A DNA stretch of 64,000 nucleotides from Actinoplanes couchii (lineage in GTDB: Bacteria > Actinomycetota > Actinomycetes > Mycobacteriales > Micromonosporaceae). Below the pieces are notes generated by a model. The model did no database searches. It was given only the letters and a program-made list of their open reading frames with translations, and was not told where the DNA came from. The stretch spans positions 1 to 64,000 of the forward strand of contig NZ_BOMG01000114.1 of NCBI RefSeq assembly GCF_016862075.1, in the 5' to 3' direction. Position numbers and translations under genes: made by a program. This document shows positions 26,092-34,717 of this stretch, in pieces. The first letter of the stretch is position 1; every line of letters begins with the position of its first letter.

Positions 26092-27342
26092 ATGCGGACG
26101 AGAACTGTGCAGTGGCTGGTCGCCCCGGTGGTGGCCGGCACCCTGGCCGCCGCCGGCCTGATCATTTTCAACCCGCTCACCGATGCGGGGGCCGGGAAGA
26201 AAGCGGACACCGGCGCGCCGCAACGCACCGTCCGCAATGTCATCTTCATCAACGGCGACGGCGTGGGCGCCGCCCACCGGGAGGCCGCCCGCCTCTTCTA
26301 CGCCGGGCCGCGCGGCACCCTGATGATGGACTCGTTCCCGGTGTCCGGGCGCCTCACCACCAGCCCGGACGACCCGGCGAAGATCGTCACCGACTCGGCG
26401 GCCGGGGCCAGCGCCTGGGCGACCGGGGTGGCCACCTACAACGGGGCGGTCAGCGTCGACCCGGCCGGCAATCCGCTGCCCGCGCTCGGCGCCGAGGCGA
26501 AGAAGGCCGGCCGGGCCACCGGGCTGGTCACCACCGCCCAGGTCACCGACGCGACCCCGGCGGCGTTCTTCGCCAACGCCAAGGACCGGGCGGCCCAGGA
26601 CGACATCGCCCGGCAGTACCTGGAGCGATCGAAACCGGACGTGATCCTGGGTGGCGGCGAGGACTGGTGGTTGCCGGCCGGTAAGCCGGGCGCGCACCGC
26701 GACAAGCCGGCCGAGGACCCGGCCGAGGGCAGCCGTGGCACCAAGGGTGACCTGATCACGAAGGCGAAGGCGGACGGCTACCAGTACGTCACGAACGCCG
26801 CCGGGCTGGCCGCGGTGAAACCCGGCAAGGTGCTCGGGCTGTTCGCCAACCAGGAGCTGTTCCAGCAGAAGCCGGAGGGGCAGGGCGACGTCTACCGGCC
26901 GCCGGTCACCCTGGCCGACATGACCCGCACCGCGCTGACCGGCCTGGCCGCCGACCCGGACGGCTTCTTCCTGCTGGTCGAGGAGGAGGCGGTGGACGAG
27001 TTCGCGCACAGCGACAACGGCACCCGGGTGCTGCAGGCGATGGGGGAGCTGGAGAAGGCGGTCGCGGTGGCCAAGGCGTTCGCCGCCAACCACCCGGACA
27101 CGCTTGTCGTCGTCACCGGCGACCACGAGACCGGGGGACTGGCCATCGAGGACTACGCCGATGGCGACGGGCCATTCCCGGTCAAGGGCACCGGGCTGAA
27201 ATTCTGGATCGACTGGACCACCAAGGGGCACACCGGGCAGAGTGTTCCGGTCACCGCTTACGGGCCGTCGGCGGAGAGGTTCAACGGGCAGCATCCCAAC
27301 ACGTACGTCCACGAGGTGTTGCGCCCGTTGCTCGTCAACTGA
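26092..27342 (+). CDS. Alkaline phosphatase (PhoA-type)
   Basis: 416 residues, exported: an N-terminal hydrophobic segment (WLVAPVVAGTLAAAGLIIF) acts as signal or anchor. Catalytic features of the alkaline phosphatase superfamily are visible: NVIFINGDGVG (metal-binding Asp), TDSAAGASAWATG with the nucleophilic Ser, EEEAVDEFAHSDN, VVTGDHETGG and the late metal-binding His in GHTGQSVP. It releases phosphate from phosphomonoesters outside the membrane. The C-terminal eight bases overlap the end of the convergent lacI-type gene. No convincing PhoP box was found upstream. Confidence 0.92.
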   Translation: MRTRTVQWLVAPVVAGTLAAAGLIIFNPLTDAGAGKKADTGAPQRTVRNVIFINGDGVGAAHREAARLFYAGPRGTLMMDSFPVSGRLTTSPDDPAKIVTDSAAGASAWATGVATYNGAVSVDPAGNPLPALGAEAKKAGRATGLVTTAQVTDATPAAFFANAKDRAAQDDIARQYLERSKPDVILGGGEDWWLPAGKPGAHRDKPAEDPAEGSRGTKGDLITKAKADGYQYVTNAAGLAAVKPGKVLGLFANQELFQQKPEGQGDVYRPPVTLADMTRTALTGLAADPDGFFLLVEEEAVDEFAHSDNGTRVLQAMGELEKAVAVAKAFAANHPDTLVVVTGDHETGGLAIEDYADGDGPFPVKGTGLKFWIDWTTKGHTGQSVPVTAYGPSAERFNGQHPNTYVHEVLRPLLVN

Positions 27343-28351
27343 CGACCCGGCCGCTGGAACCACGGACGCGCAGCGTGGCGGTGGCGACGTGCCGGCGTGG
27401 CTCGGTCCGGCCCTGGAGGCGCTCGAGCAGCATGGTCGCGGCCCGGGCGCCCATCTCGACACCCTGCTGGTCGACCGAGGTCAGGTCGATCAGCGGGTGC
27501 TGGGCCAGGTCGGTGTCGTCGTAGCCGGTGACCGCGACCCGCCCGGTCAGTCCGGCGGCGGCCACCCCGGCCAGGGCGTCCATCGCGATGTCGTCGTGCC
27601 CGGCGAAGATCGCGGTGGGCCGGTCGTCGCGGGCCAGCAGCTCGCGGGTGGCGGCCAGGGTGCCGGCCCGGCTGTCGTCGCGCCGGACCACCTCGACCAG
27701 ATCGGACAGCCCGGCGGTGGCCATCCGGTCCCGGTAGACCTGCAGCCGGACCGAGTGCGGGGTGCCGGAGCCGGGCGCGGTGACCGTCTCCGGTTCGGTG
27801 AGGTGCACGATCCGGCGGTGGCCGAGGCCGAGCAGGTGGTCCATCACCGCGTTGGCGCCGCCGACGTCGTCGCCGACCACCGTGTCGTACCCACGGGGAT
27901 GGTCGTGCCGTCCGATCATGACCACCGGAACCCGGGCGGCGAAGGCCTCCAGCCACTCCGGGTCGGTCAGCGGCGCGATCGCGATGATGCCGTCGACCAT
28001 GCCGTCGGCCATCGACTCCAGGGTGCCGTAGGCGTGGCCCTCGGCCGGGGCCAGGACCAGCTGGTACGGCGTCCCGTCCACGGCGAGCTGGGCGCCCTCG
28101 ACGATCTGGGTCATGAACCGGGCGCCGACCCAGGGGATCTCCAGCGCGAGCCGGTAACTCGACCCGCGCAGGGCCCGGGCGGCGACGCTGGGCCGGTAGC
28201 CGAGCTCGGCGATCGCGGCCTCGACGCGCACCCGCATCGCGGGGCTGACCCCGTAGGCGTTGCGGATCACCTTCGACACGGCGGCGCGGGACACCCCGGC
28301 CGTCTGGGCCACGTCACTGATCGTGACGGACCGGCTCCTAGCGATCGACAT
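27335..28351 (-). CDS. LacI-family repressor of the adjacent sugar operon
   Basis: About 338 residues. The N-terminal helix-turn-helix VTISDVAQTAGVSRAAVSKVIRN is textbook LacI, with hinge region ELGYRPSVAARALRG. The periplasmic-binding-protein-like effector domain follows (VPVVMIGRHD, TAIFAGHDDIAMDAL, VTGYDD). ATG 28351 is chosen; a GTG nine bases upstream is an alternative. It is divergent from an ABC importer/GH78 operon with four palindromes in between, so it is inferred to repress both, released by a rhamnose-containing sugar. Confidence 0.92.
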   Translation of the reverse strand: MSIARSRSVTISDVAQTAGVSRAAVSKVIRNAYGVSPAMRVRVEAAIAELGYRPSVAARALRGSSYRLALEIPWVGARFMTQIVEGAQLAVDGTPYQLVLAPAEGHAYGTLESMADGMVDGIIAIAPLTDPEWLEAFAARVPVVMIGRHDHPRGYDTVVGDDVGGANAVMDHLLGLGHRRIVHLTEPETVTAPGSGTPHSVRLQVYRDRMATAGLSDLVEVVRRDDSRAGTLAATRELLARDDRPTAIFAGHDDIAMDALAGVAAAGLTGRVAVTGYDDTDLAQHPLIDLTSVDQQGVEMGARAATMLLERLQGRTEPRRHVATATLRVRGSSGRVVS

Positions 28352-28361
28352 ATGCCTCACT

Positions 28362-28485
28362 GTAGACCGTTCTCCGCAGCCCTCAGCAGCGGGTTCCGGC
28401 TTTTTGAAACGTTTCGCAAAACGTCTTGTGGAGCGAGTGTAGACCGGTCTACTGTGACGCCAGTTACACGCGGAGACCGATCTAC
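28362..28485. promoter_or_regulatory. Cluster of LacI-type operators
   Basis: Three related palindromes: GTAGACCGTTCTCC (28362-28375, imperfect), GTAGACCGGTCTAC (28439-28452, perfect) and GGAGACCGATCTAC (28472-28485, imperfect). A fourth, different LacI-like palindrome GAAACGTTTC is at 28406-28415. They span the whole divergent promoter region. Confidence 0.8.
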
Positions 28486-28511
28486 ACACATGTCTGAAAC
28501 CGGAGGTTCAT

Positions 28512-29816
28512 ATGAGGAAACTCGGTGCGGCGCTGCTCACCGGCGCGCTCTGCCTGTCGGGCTGCAGCGCGGGATCACTCGGCTCCAGCGACGAGACCGC
28601 CGCGGGCCAGACCCAGATCACCTTCCTCACCAACAACGACCCGGCGAACGTCAAGGTCGCCGAAGCGATGATCGCCGCCTTCGAGGCCAAGAACACCGGC
28701 GTCGACGTCAAGCTGGACACCCGCCCGCAGGGCAGCGAGGGTGACAACCTAGTCAAGACCCGTCTCGCGACCGCCGACATGGCCGACGTCTTCGAATACA
28801 ACTCCGGCTCGCTGCTGCAGGCCATCGCCCCGCAGACCAACCTAACCCCGGTCTCCGGCGAGGCCTGGGTCGGCGACCTGGACCCGGTTTTCAAGCAGGT
28901 CGTCACCGCGAACAACGAGGTCTACGGCTCGCCGTGGGGCCCGGCGGTCGGCGGCGGCATCTTCTACAACAAGCCGCTCTACACCAAGCTCGGCCTCCAG
29001 GTCCCGAAGACGTGGGCCGACTTCATGAGCAACAACGCCAAGATCAAGGCGGCCGGGGTGGCGCCGGTCCAGCAGACCTACAGCGAGACGTGGACCTCGC
29101 AGGTCCTGGTGCTCGCCGACTTCCACAACGTCGCCGCCGCCGATCCCGGCTTCGCCGAGAACTACACGAACAACAAGGCGAAGTACGCCACCACGCCCGC
29201 CGCCCAGGCCGGGTTCCAGCACCTGGAGGAGCTGCACAAGGCCGGGTACTGGAACAAGGACTTCGCGTCGGCCAAGTACAACGACGGTCTCGCCGCCGTC
29301 GCCGAGGGTAAGGCCGGCCACTACCCGATGATCACCTTCGGGATCCCGGCGCTGGACACCGCCGCCCCCGGCAAGGTGAACGACGTCGGCTTCTTCGCTC
29401 TGCCCGGCACCGACGCGAGCAAGAACGGCGTCACCCTGTGGGAGCCGTCCGGCATCTACATCCCCAAGTCCACCGAGGGTGACAAGCTGGCCGCCGCGAA
29501 GAAGTTCCAGGCGTTCGTCGCCTCCGCCGAGGGCTGCACCGCGTACGGCAGCGCCGCCCCGCTCGGCGGCCCGTTCGTGGTCAAGAGCTGCACGCTGCCG
29601 GCCGACGTCGCCCCGGCGGTCAAGGACCTGAGCGCCTACATTGACGCCGGTCAGGCCAGCCCGGCGCTGGAGTTCCTGTCCCCGATCAAGGGCCCGGCCC
29701 TGGAGCAGATCACCGTCGAGGTCGGGTCCGGCATCCGGTCCGCCGGCGACGCCGCGAAGCTCTACGACGAGGACGTCAAGAAGCAGGCCCAGCAGCTCGG
29801 GATCCAGGGCTGGTGA
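28512..29816 (+). CDS. Sugar ABC transporter, solute-binding lipoprotein
   Basis: 434 residues. Lipoprotein signal with lipobox LSGC (Cys17). The rest is a family 1 extracellular solute-binding protein (ITFLTNNDPANVKVAEAMIAAFEAKNTGV; NNEVYGSPWGPAVGGGIFYNKPLY), tethered outside and delivering an oligosaccharide to the permeases encoded next. ATG 28512 has GGAGG six bases upstream. Its stop overlaps the next start (GTGA). With the GH78 gene at the operon end, a rhamnose-containing glycoside is the likely ligand. Confidence 0.9.
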   Translation: MRKLGAALLTGALCLSGCSAGSLGSSDETAAGQTQITFLTNNDPANVKVAEAMIAAFEAKNTGVDVKLDTRPQGSEGDNLVKTRLATADMADVFEYNSGSLLQAIAPQTNLTPVSGEAWVGDLDPVFKQVVTANNEVYGSPWGPAVGGGIFYNKPLYTKLGLQVPKTWADFMSNNAKIKAAGVAPVQQTYSETWTSQVLVLADFHNVAAADPGFAENYTNNKAKYATTPAAQAGFQHLEELHKAGYWNKDFASAKYNDGLAAVAEGKAGHYPMITFGIPALDTAAPGKVNDVGFFALPGTDASKNGVTLWEPSGIYIPKSTEGDKLAAAKKFQAFVASAEGCTAYGSAAPLGGPFVVKSCTLPADVAPAVKDLSAYIDAGQASPALEFLSPIKGPALEQITVEVGSGIRSAGDAAKLYDEDVKKQAQQLGIQGW

Positions 29817-30694
29817 AGGATCCCGGGCTGGTGATGCTGCGCAAGAGCCCGTACCCGTACTGGTTCCTGATTCCCGGGGGCCTGGTCTTCACCGTCTTCT
29901 TCCTCGTCCCGTCGGTGATGGCGTTCTGGTTCAGCCTGACCCGGTGGACCCTGTTCGACCAGGAGTTCATCGGACTCGACAACTACGTGCAGTTCTTCCG
30001 GGAACCGGCGCTCGCCTCCGGCCTGTGGCACACCCTGGTCTACGCGGTCGTCACCTCGGGACTGAAAGTGATCCTCGGGATGGCCCTGGCGGTGCTGCTG
30101 ACCGCCCCGATCCTGGGCCGCGGGTTCATGCGGTCGGTGGCGTTCTTCCCGGTCCTGGTCAGCACGATCGGGGTGGGCCTGACCTTTCAGGTGCTGATGC
30201 ACCCCACCGAAGGCGTGATCAACCAGATCCTCGGCTGGGCCGGCATCACCGGCCCGGCCTGGCTGGTCGACCCGGACTGGGCGCTGCTGTCGGTCGCGTT
30301 CGTCGACGTCTGGCAGGGTGTCGGCCTGGCCACGGTGATCTACATGGCCGGCATCCTGTCCATCCCCGGCGAGTACTTCGAGGCCGCCAAGGTGGACGGG
30401 GCATCCGCCTGGCACCGGTTCCGCCGGATCACCCTGCCGCTGGCGAAACCGGCCACCGTCTCGGTGATCCTGCTGTCGCTGATCGGCGGGCTGCGCAAGT
30501 TCGACCTGATCTGGGCGATGACCAAAGGCGGACCGGGCTTCACCTCGGACGTGATGGCGTCGGTCATCTACAAGCAGTACCAGGCCGGTTTCTACGGTCT
30601 CTCCACCGCCGGAAACGTCGTCCTCTTCCTGCTGGTGATCCTGATCGCGCTCCCGTTGTTCTGGTTCTTCAACCGAAAGGACGACAACCAGTGA
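29813..30694 (+). CDS. Sugar ABC transporter permease (MalF-type)
   Basis: 293 residues with six membrane helices. The cytoplasmic EAA loop that docks the ATPase is clear: EYFEAAKVDGASAWHRFRRI. Translation is coupled to the binding protein upstream and the second permease downstream by four-base GTGA overlaps. No ATPase gene is in the operon, so a shared MsiK-type ATPase elsewhere is presumed, as is usual for actinomycete CUT1 importers. Confidence 0.92.
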   Translation: MKDPGLVMLRKSPYPYWFLIPGGLVFTVFFLVPSVMAFWFSLTRWTLFDQEFIGLDNYVQFFREPALASGLWHTLVYAVVTSGLKVILGMALAVLLTAPILGRGFMRSVAFFPVLVSTIGVGLTFQVLMHPTEGVINQILGWAGITGPAWLVDPDWALLSVAFVDVWQGVGLATVIYMAGILSIPGEYFEAAKVDGASAWHRFRRITLPLAKPATVSVILLSLIGGLRKFDLIWAMTKGGPGFTSDVMASVIYKQYQAGFYGLSTAGNVVLFLLVILIALPLFWFFNRKDDNQ

Positions 30695-31521
30695 GTACGC
30701 GTCGTCTCAGCTGGCCGCTCAGCGCGGTGGCGATCAGTCTGTTCGGTGTCGTCTTCCTGCTGCCGTTCGCCTTCATCCTGCTCACCGCCGGGAAGACGCA
30801 GCAGGAATCGGCGGCGCTGGAATTCTCGTGGCCGACGCGGTGGGCGCTGGTGGAGAACTTCGTCGCGGTCGTGGAGGCCCGCGACTATCTGCTCATCATC
30901 GCGTTCATCAACAGCACGATCCTCACCGTGGCGAGCGTTTCCGTGGTGGTCGTGCTGGCATCGATGGCCGCCTTCGTGCTCCAGCGCCGCAAGAGCCGGT
31001 GGACGAAGGCGGTCAACCTGGTCATCCTCTCCGGACTGGTGCTGCCGCCGGCCGTCGTGCCGACGATCTGGGTGCTGCAGAAACTCGGGCTCTTCAAGAC
31101 GATGCCCGGTCTGATCCTGGTCGAGATCGCGTACGCGATGGCGTTCTGTGTCCTGCTCTTCCAGGCCTTCATCGCCGGGATCCCCAAGGAGATGGACGAG
31201 GCGGCGACCATCGACGGCGCCGGGCCGCTCAGCCTGTTCTTCCGGGTCGTGCTCCCGCTGCTGCGGCCGATCATCGTGACCGTCGTGGTGGTGCAGACGG
31301 TGTTCATCTGGAACGACTTCGCCAGCCCGCTCTACTTCCTGCCCGGCGACGAGAACGCCACTGTGCAATTGACCCTCTTCAACTTCCAGGGGCAGTACAC
31401 CAACTCCTACAACCTCCTCTTCATGGACATCCTCCTGATCACGGTGCCGCCGCTGGTCATGTTCATGATCTTCCAGCGCCAGATCGTGTCCGGCATGATC
31501 GCCGGTTCGGTGAAAGGTTGA
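30691..31521 (+). CDS. Sugar ABC transporter permease (MalG-type)
   Basis: 276 residues and six membrane helices, with EAA loop PKEMDEAATIDGAGPLSLFFRV. GTG 30691 overlaps the preceding stop. Together with the MalF-type partner it forms the membrane channel of a CUT1 importer. The rhamnosidase gene starts six bases after its stop codon. Confidence 0.92.
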   Translation: MSTRRLSWPLSAVAISLFGVVFLLPFAFILLTAGKTQQESAALEFSWPTRWALVENFVAVVEARDYLLIIAFINSTILTVASVSVVVVLASMAAFVLQRRKSRWTKAVNLVILSGLVLPPAVVPTIWVLQKLGLFKTMPGLILVEIAYAMAFCVLLFQAFIAGIPKEMDEAATIDGAGPLSLFFRVVLPLLRPIIVTVVVVQTVFIWNDFASPLYFLPGDENATVQLTLFNFQGQYTNSYNLLFMDILLITVPPLVMFMIFQRQIVSGMIAGSVKG

Positions 31522-31526
31522 GCCGC

Positions 31527-33710
31527 ATGCAGGGTCGGATGATCACCACAGTTACCGAGTTGGGCAGCGCACCGGTCTTCCGCAAGGAGTTCTCGCTGTC
31601 GTCCGGTGATGTTTCCCGGGCGACGCTGAGGATCAGCAGCCTGGGCGTGCACGAGGCGCGGATCAACGGGAAGCCGGTCGGACCGGACGTTCTCAGTCCG
31701 GGATGGACCTCTTACGAACATCGGCTGCGGTACGTCACTCATGACGTCACCGCTCTCCTGGGGGAATCCAACACGCTGACCGTTCTGGTGGGCAACGGGT
31801 GGTACCGCGGGCGGCTCGGATTCATGGGCGGGCGGGCCTTCTACGGGGACCGGCTCGGGGTGATCGCCGCTTTGGAGATCGACTACGCCGACGGGTCGAC
31901 GCAGGTCATCGCCACCGATGAGACGTGGAGTGCCGACAATTCGGATGTGATCGCGGACGATCTGTATCACGGGCAGACCATCGACGCCCGGCAGCGGACC
32001 GAGCTGCGCACCTGGCATCTGAGAACGCGCGAGCTGGACTTCGACACGTCGTTGCTCACGCCCTACATCGGTCCGGTCGTCACCCGGCACGAGGCCATCG
32101 CGCCGGTTTCCGTGTCGGCATCGCCGAGTGGGCGGACGCTTGTCGACTTCGGGCAGAACCTGGTCGGCTGGGTGCGATTCACCGTCACCGGGCCGGCCGG
32201 CTCGGAGATCCGGATCCGGCACGCCGAGGTGCTCGAGGACGGCGAACTCGGCACCCGGCCGCTGCGGGACGCCCAGGCCACCGACCGGTTCATCCTCAGC
32301 GGGGGATCCGATTTCTTCGAGCCGACGCTGACCTTCCACGGATTCCGGTATGCCGAGGTCAGCGGTTGGCCCGCGGATGTCCCGCTCTCTCTCGAAGCCG
32401 TCGTCGTGCATTCCGATCTGCGCCGGACCGGGGACTTCGCCTGCTCCGACGAACTGCTCAATCAACTGCACCGCAACGTCGTGTGGAGCACCCGGGGCAA
32501 CTTCCTGGACCTGCCCACCGACTGCCCGCAGCGCAACGAACGGCTCGGGTGGACCGGGGATCTGGCCGTTTTCGCACCGACCGCGGCCTATCTCTTCGAC
32601 ACGTCGGCGTTTCTCGCGGACTGGCTCGCCGATCTGGCCGCCGAACAGTCCGCGGCGGACGGGCTGGTGCCGTTCGTCATCCCGGACATCCTCAAATACC
32701 AGGGGAGCCCGCCGGACTTTCCCGACCCGGACAGCACGGCCTTCTGGTCCGACGCCGCGGTCTGGGTTCCGTGGACACTGTGGCAGGCCTACGGCGATCG
32801 GACGATTCTCGAACGTCAATATCCGTCGATGGTGGCGCACGTCCGGCGGGTGGGGACCCTGCTGTCACCCTCCGGCGTGTGGGACGGTTCGTTCCAGTTC
32901 GGGGACTGGCTCGACCCGGACGCGCCGGCCGACAATCCGGCGAAGGCCAAAGCCGATCCGGGAGTGGTCGCCACCGCCGCCTATCACCGGTCGCTGTTGC
33001 TGGTCGCGGCCACCGCCACTCTGCTCGGGAACACCGCGGACGCCGACGAGTTCTCCGCGCTCGCTTCTCGGACCCGGGACGCCTTCCATGCCGCCTATGT
33101 GTCGGCTGACGGTGTGGTCCACTCCGACTGCACCACTGCGTACACGCTGGCCATCGAATTTGATCTGCTTGATCCCTCGCTTCGTGAGACTGCCGGGCGG
33201 CGACTCGCCGAACTCGTCGCCGCCAGCGGATATCGGGTCTCCACCGGGTTCGCGGGGACGCCCTACATTCTCGACGCGCTGACCAGAACCGGTCATCTCG
33301 ACGCCGCGTACCGGCTGCTCACCGAGCGGGAGTGCCCGTCCTGGCTGTACCCGGTGACGATGGGGGCGACCACGATCTGGGAGCGGTGGGACTCGATGCT
33401 CCCGGACGGGTCGATCAACCCGGGGGAGATGACCAGTTTCAACCACTACGCGCTCGGGGCCGTGGCGGACTGGATGCACCGGACCGTCGGCGGGATCAAC
33501 GCCCTCGCGCCGGGGTATGCGCGGGTGCGGATCGCGCCCCGGCCCGGAGGCGGGCTGACCTGGGCGCGGGCCGGGCTCGACACGCCGCACGGCCGGATCG
33601 AGGTGTCGTGGCGGCTCGCCGGCGACGGTTCGGTCGCCGCCGACGTGACCCTGCCGGAGGGGGTGACCGGGGTGCTGTCCCTGCCGGGGCAGCCGGATCG
33701 GGAGTTGTGA
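31527..33710 (+). CDS. Alpha-L-rhamnosidase (GH78)
   Basis: 727 residues, no signal peptide, so probably cytosolic. The order of domains fits GH78: N-terminal beta-sandwich (VHEARINGKPVGPDVLSPGWTSY; VGNGWYRGRLGF), a second sandwich (LVDFGQNLVGWVRF; RIRHAEVLEDGELG), and an (alpha/alpha)6 barrel with the family motif LPTDCPQRNERLGWTGD containing the acidic catalytic region, plus IWERWDSMLPDGSINP late. It would release rhamnose from the glycoside imported by the same operon. ATG 31527 follows the permease stop closely. Confidence 0.92.
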   Translation: MQGRMITTVTELGSAPVFRKEFSLSSGDVSRATLRISSLGVHEARINGKPVGPDVLSPGWTSYEHRLRYVTHDVTALLGESNTLTVLVGNGWYRGRLGFMGGRAFYGDRLGVIAALEIDYADGSTQVIATDETWSADNSDVIADDLYHGQTIDARQRTELRTWHLRTRELDFDTSLLTPYIGPVVTRHEAIAPVSVSASPSGRTLVDFGQNLVGWVRFTVTGPAGSEIRIRHAEVLEDGELGTRPLRDAQATDRFILSGGSDFFEPTLTFHGFRYAEVSGWPADVPLSLEAVVVHSDLRRTGDFACSDELLNQLHRNVVWSTRGNFLDLPTDCPQRNERLGWTGDLAVFAPTAAYLFDTSAFLADWLADLAAEQSAADGLVPFVIPDILKYQGSPPDFPDPDSTAFWSDAAVWVPWTLWQAYGDRTILERQYPSMVAHVRRVGTLLSPSGVWDGSFQFGDWLDPDAPADNPAKAKADPGVVATAAYHRSLLLVAATATLLGNTADADEFSALASRTRDAFHAAYVSADGVVHSDCTTAYTLAIEFDLLDPSLRETAGRRLAELVAASGYRVSTGFAGTPYILDALTRTGHLDAAYRLLTERECPSWLYPVTMGATTIWERWDSMLPDGSINPGEMTSFNHYALGAVADWMHRTVGGINALAPGYARVRIAPRPGGGLTWARAGLDTPHGRIEVSWRLAGDGSVAADVTLPEGVTGVLSLPGQPDREL

Positions 33711-33713
33711 TCC

Positions 33714-33773
33714 GCAACCTTTGGTTGCGCGTGGCTGTTCCGGGAGGTAACGTCATGCGCAACCAAAGGTTGC
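33714..33773. promoter_or_regulatory. Paired ArsR-type operators forming a long inverted repeat
   Basis: GCAACCTTTGGTTGCGC (33714-33730) and its exact reverse complement (33757-33773). Each copy also contains the small palindrome CAACC-N3-GGTTG. Their centres are 43 bp apart, about four helical turns. They flank the likely promoter of the SRPBCC-ArsR operon. Confidence 0.75.
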
Positions 33774-33784
33774 AGGAGGATCTG

Positions 33785-34264
33785 ATGGAATACGGAAGCA
33801 TCGAGCGCACCATCTACGTCGACGCGGCGCCGGAGATCGTGTTCGACGTGGTCAGCAAGCCCGAGCACGTCCAGCGCTGGTGGCCGGACGAGGCGGCCTA
33901 CGCGCTGACACCGGGGGAGCCCGGGCACATCGTGTTCGGCGCGGACAGCAAGTCCTGCTCCACCGGCGACGGCGCCAAGGTCGAGCAGTTCACCGTGGTC
34001 GACGTGCGGCCGCCGCGGTCGTTCTCGTTCCGGTGGAACCACGCGGTGGGGGAGACCGCGGCGGCCGGCAACTCGTACCTGGTCACGTTCGACCTCACGC
34101 CGGAGGGCGGCGGGACCATGCTGCGGATGACCGAGTCCGGGTTCCGCGAGCGCGGCTGGAGCGAGGTCGTGGTCGCACAGAACCACCGTGATCACGAGAA
34201 CGGCTGGGACCACTTCCTGCCGCAACTGGCCCCCTATGTCGCGTCCCTGCACGTCACGCCGTGA
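33785..34264 (+). CDS. SRPBCC/AHSA1-family protein
   Basis: 159 residues of the START/Bet v1-like fold: SIERTIYVDAAPEIVFDVVSKPEHVQRWW is the usual N-terminal strand and helix, and NGWDHFLPQLAPYV the C-terminal helix. Such proteins bind hydrophobic ligands or act as stress factors; nothing points to a specific ligand. ATG 33785 has AGGAGG five bases upstream, but an in-frame ATG at 33755 has its own GGGAGG and would add ten residues encoded inside the second operator. It overlaps the ArsR start (GTGA). Confidence 0.85.
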   Translation: MEYGSIERTIYVDAAPEIVFDVVSKPEHVQRWWPDEAAYALTPGEPGHIVFGADSKSCSTGDGAKVEQFTVVDVRPPRSFSFRWNHAVGETAAAGNSYLVTFDLTPEGGGTMLRMTESGFRERGWSEVVVAQNHRDHENGWDHFLPQLAPYVASLHVTP

Positions 34265-34611
34265 TCGTCGACGACGACCTGTGGCAGGCGATCGGGGATC
34301 CCACCCGGCGCCGCATGCTCGACCTGCTGCTGGCCGACAACGGCAATGGCACCGCCACCTCGCTGGGCCAGCGCCTGACGGTGACCAGGCAGGGCGTGGC
34401 CAAACACCTGTCCGTCCTGGAACGGGCCGGCCTGGTCCGCAGTTCCCCGTCCGGCCGCGAACGCCGCTACCGCGTCGACGACGCCCAGCTGGCCCGCGCG
34501 GTGGCCCAACTCTCCTCGGTCGGCGCGTCATGGGACGCCCGCCTCCAGCGGATCCGCTCCCTGGCCGAGGAGATCAAACACCAGGCCGAGAAGAAGCCAC
34601 CCTCCCGGTGA
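34261..34611 (+). CDS. ArsR-family transcriptional regulator
   Basis: 116 residues, winged helix-turn-helix without the metal-binding Cys motifs: LWQAIGDPTRRRMLDLLLAD, TATSLGQRLTVTRQGVAKHLSVLERAGLVRSS. This ArsR subtype is habitually paired with AHSA1/SRPBCC genes. The GTG start overlaps the SRPBCC stop, so they are translated together. It is inferred to bind the paired CAACC-N3-GGTTG elements upstream and repress its own operon. Confidence 0.9.
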   Translation: MIVDDDLWQAIGDPTRRRMLDLLLADNGNGTATSLGQRLTVTRQGVAKHLSVLERAGLVRSSPSGRERRYRVDDAQLARAVAQLSSVGASWDARLQRIRSLAEEIKHQAEKKPPSR

Positions 34612-34674
34612 GATCACCCGCCGGGGTGTGAGCCCACCGTCCGGGCGGACACATCCACAAGGCGGGCGATCACG

Positions 34675-34710
34675 CCCTGGTCGTGGGGCCGAGCGGCCCC
34701 ACGACCAGGG
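34675..34710. terminator. Strong bidirectional hairpin terminator
   Basis: Perfect 16-bp stem CCCTGGTCGTGGGGCC with a 4-base loop, between the ArsR gene and the convergent nuclease-like gene. Confidence 0.85.
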
Positions 34711-34717
34711 CGAAGCT

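Noticed and set aside
26080..27462. 460-residue minus-strand frame opposite the alkaline phosphatase
   Set aside because: Antisense shadow; the plus strand has complete phosphatase motifs.
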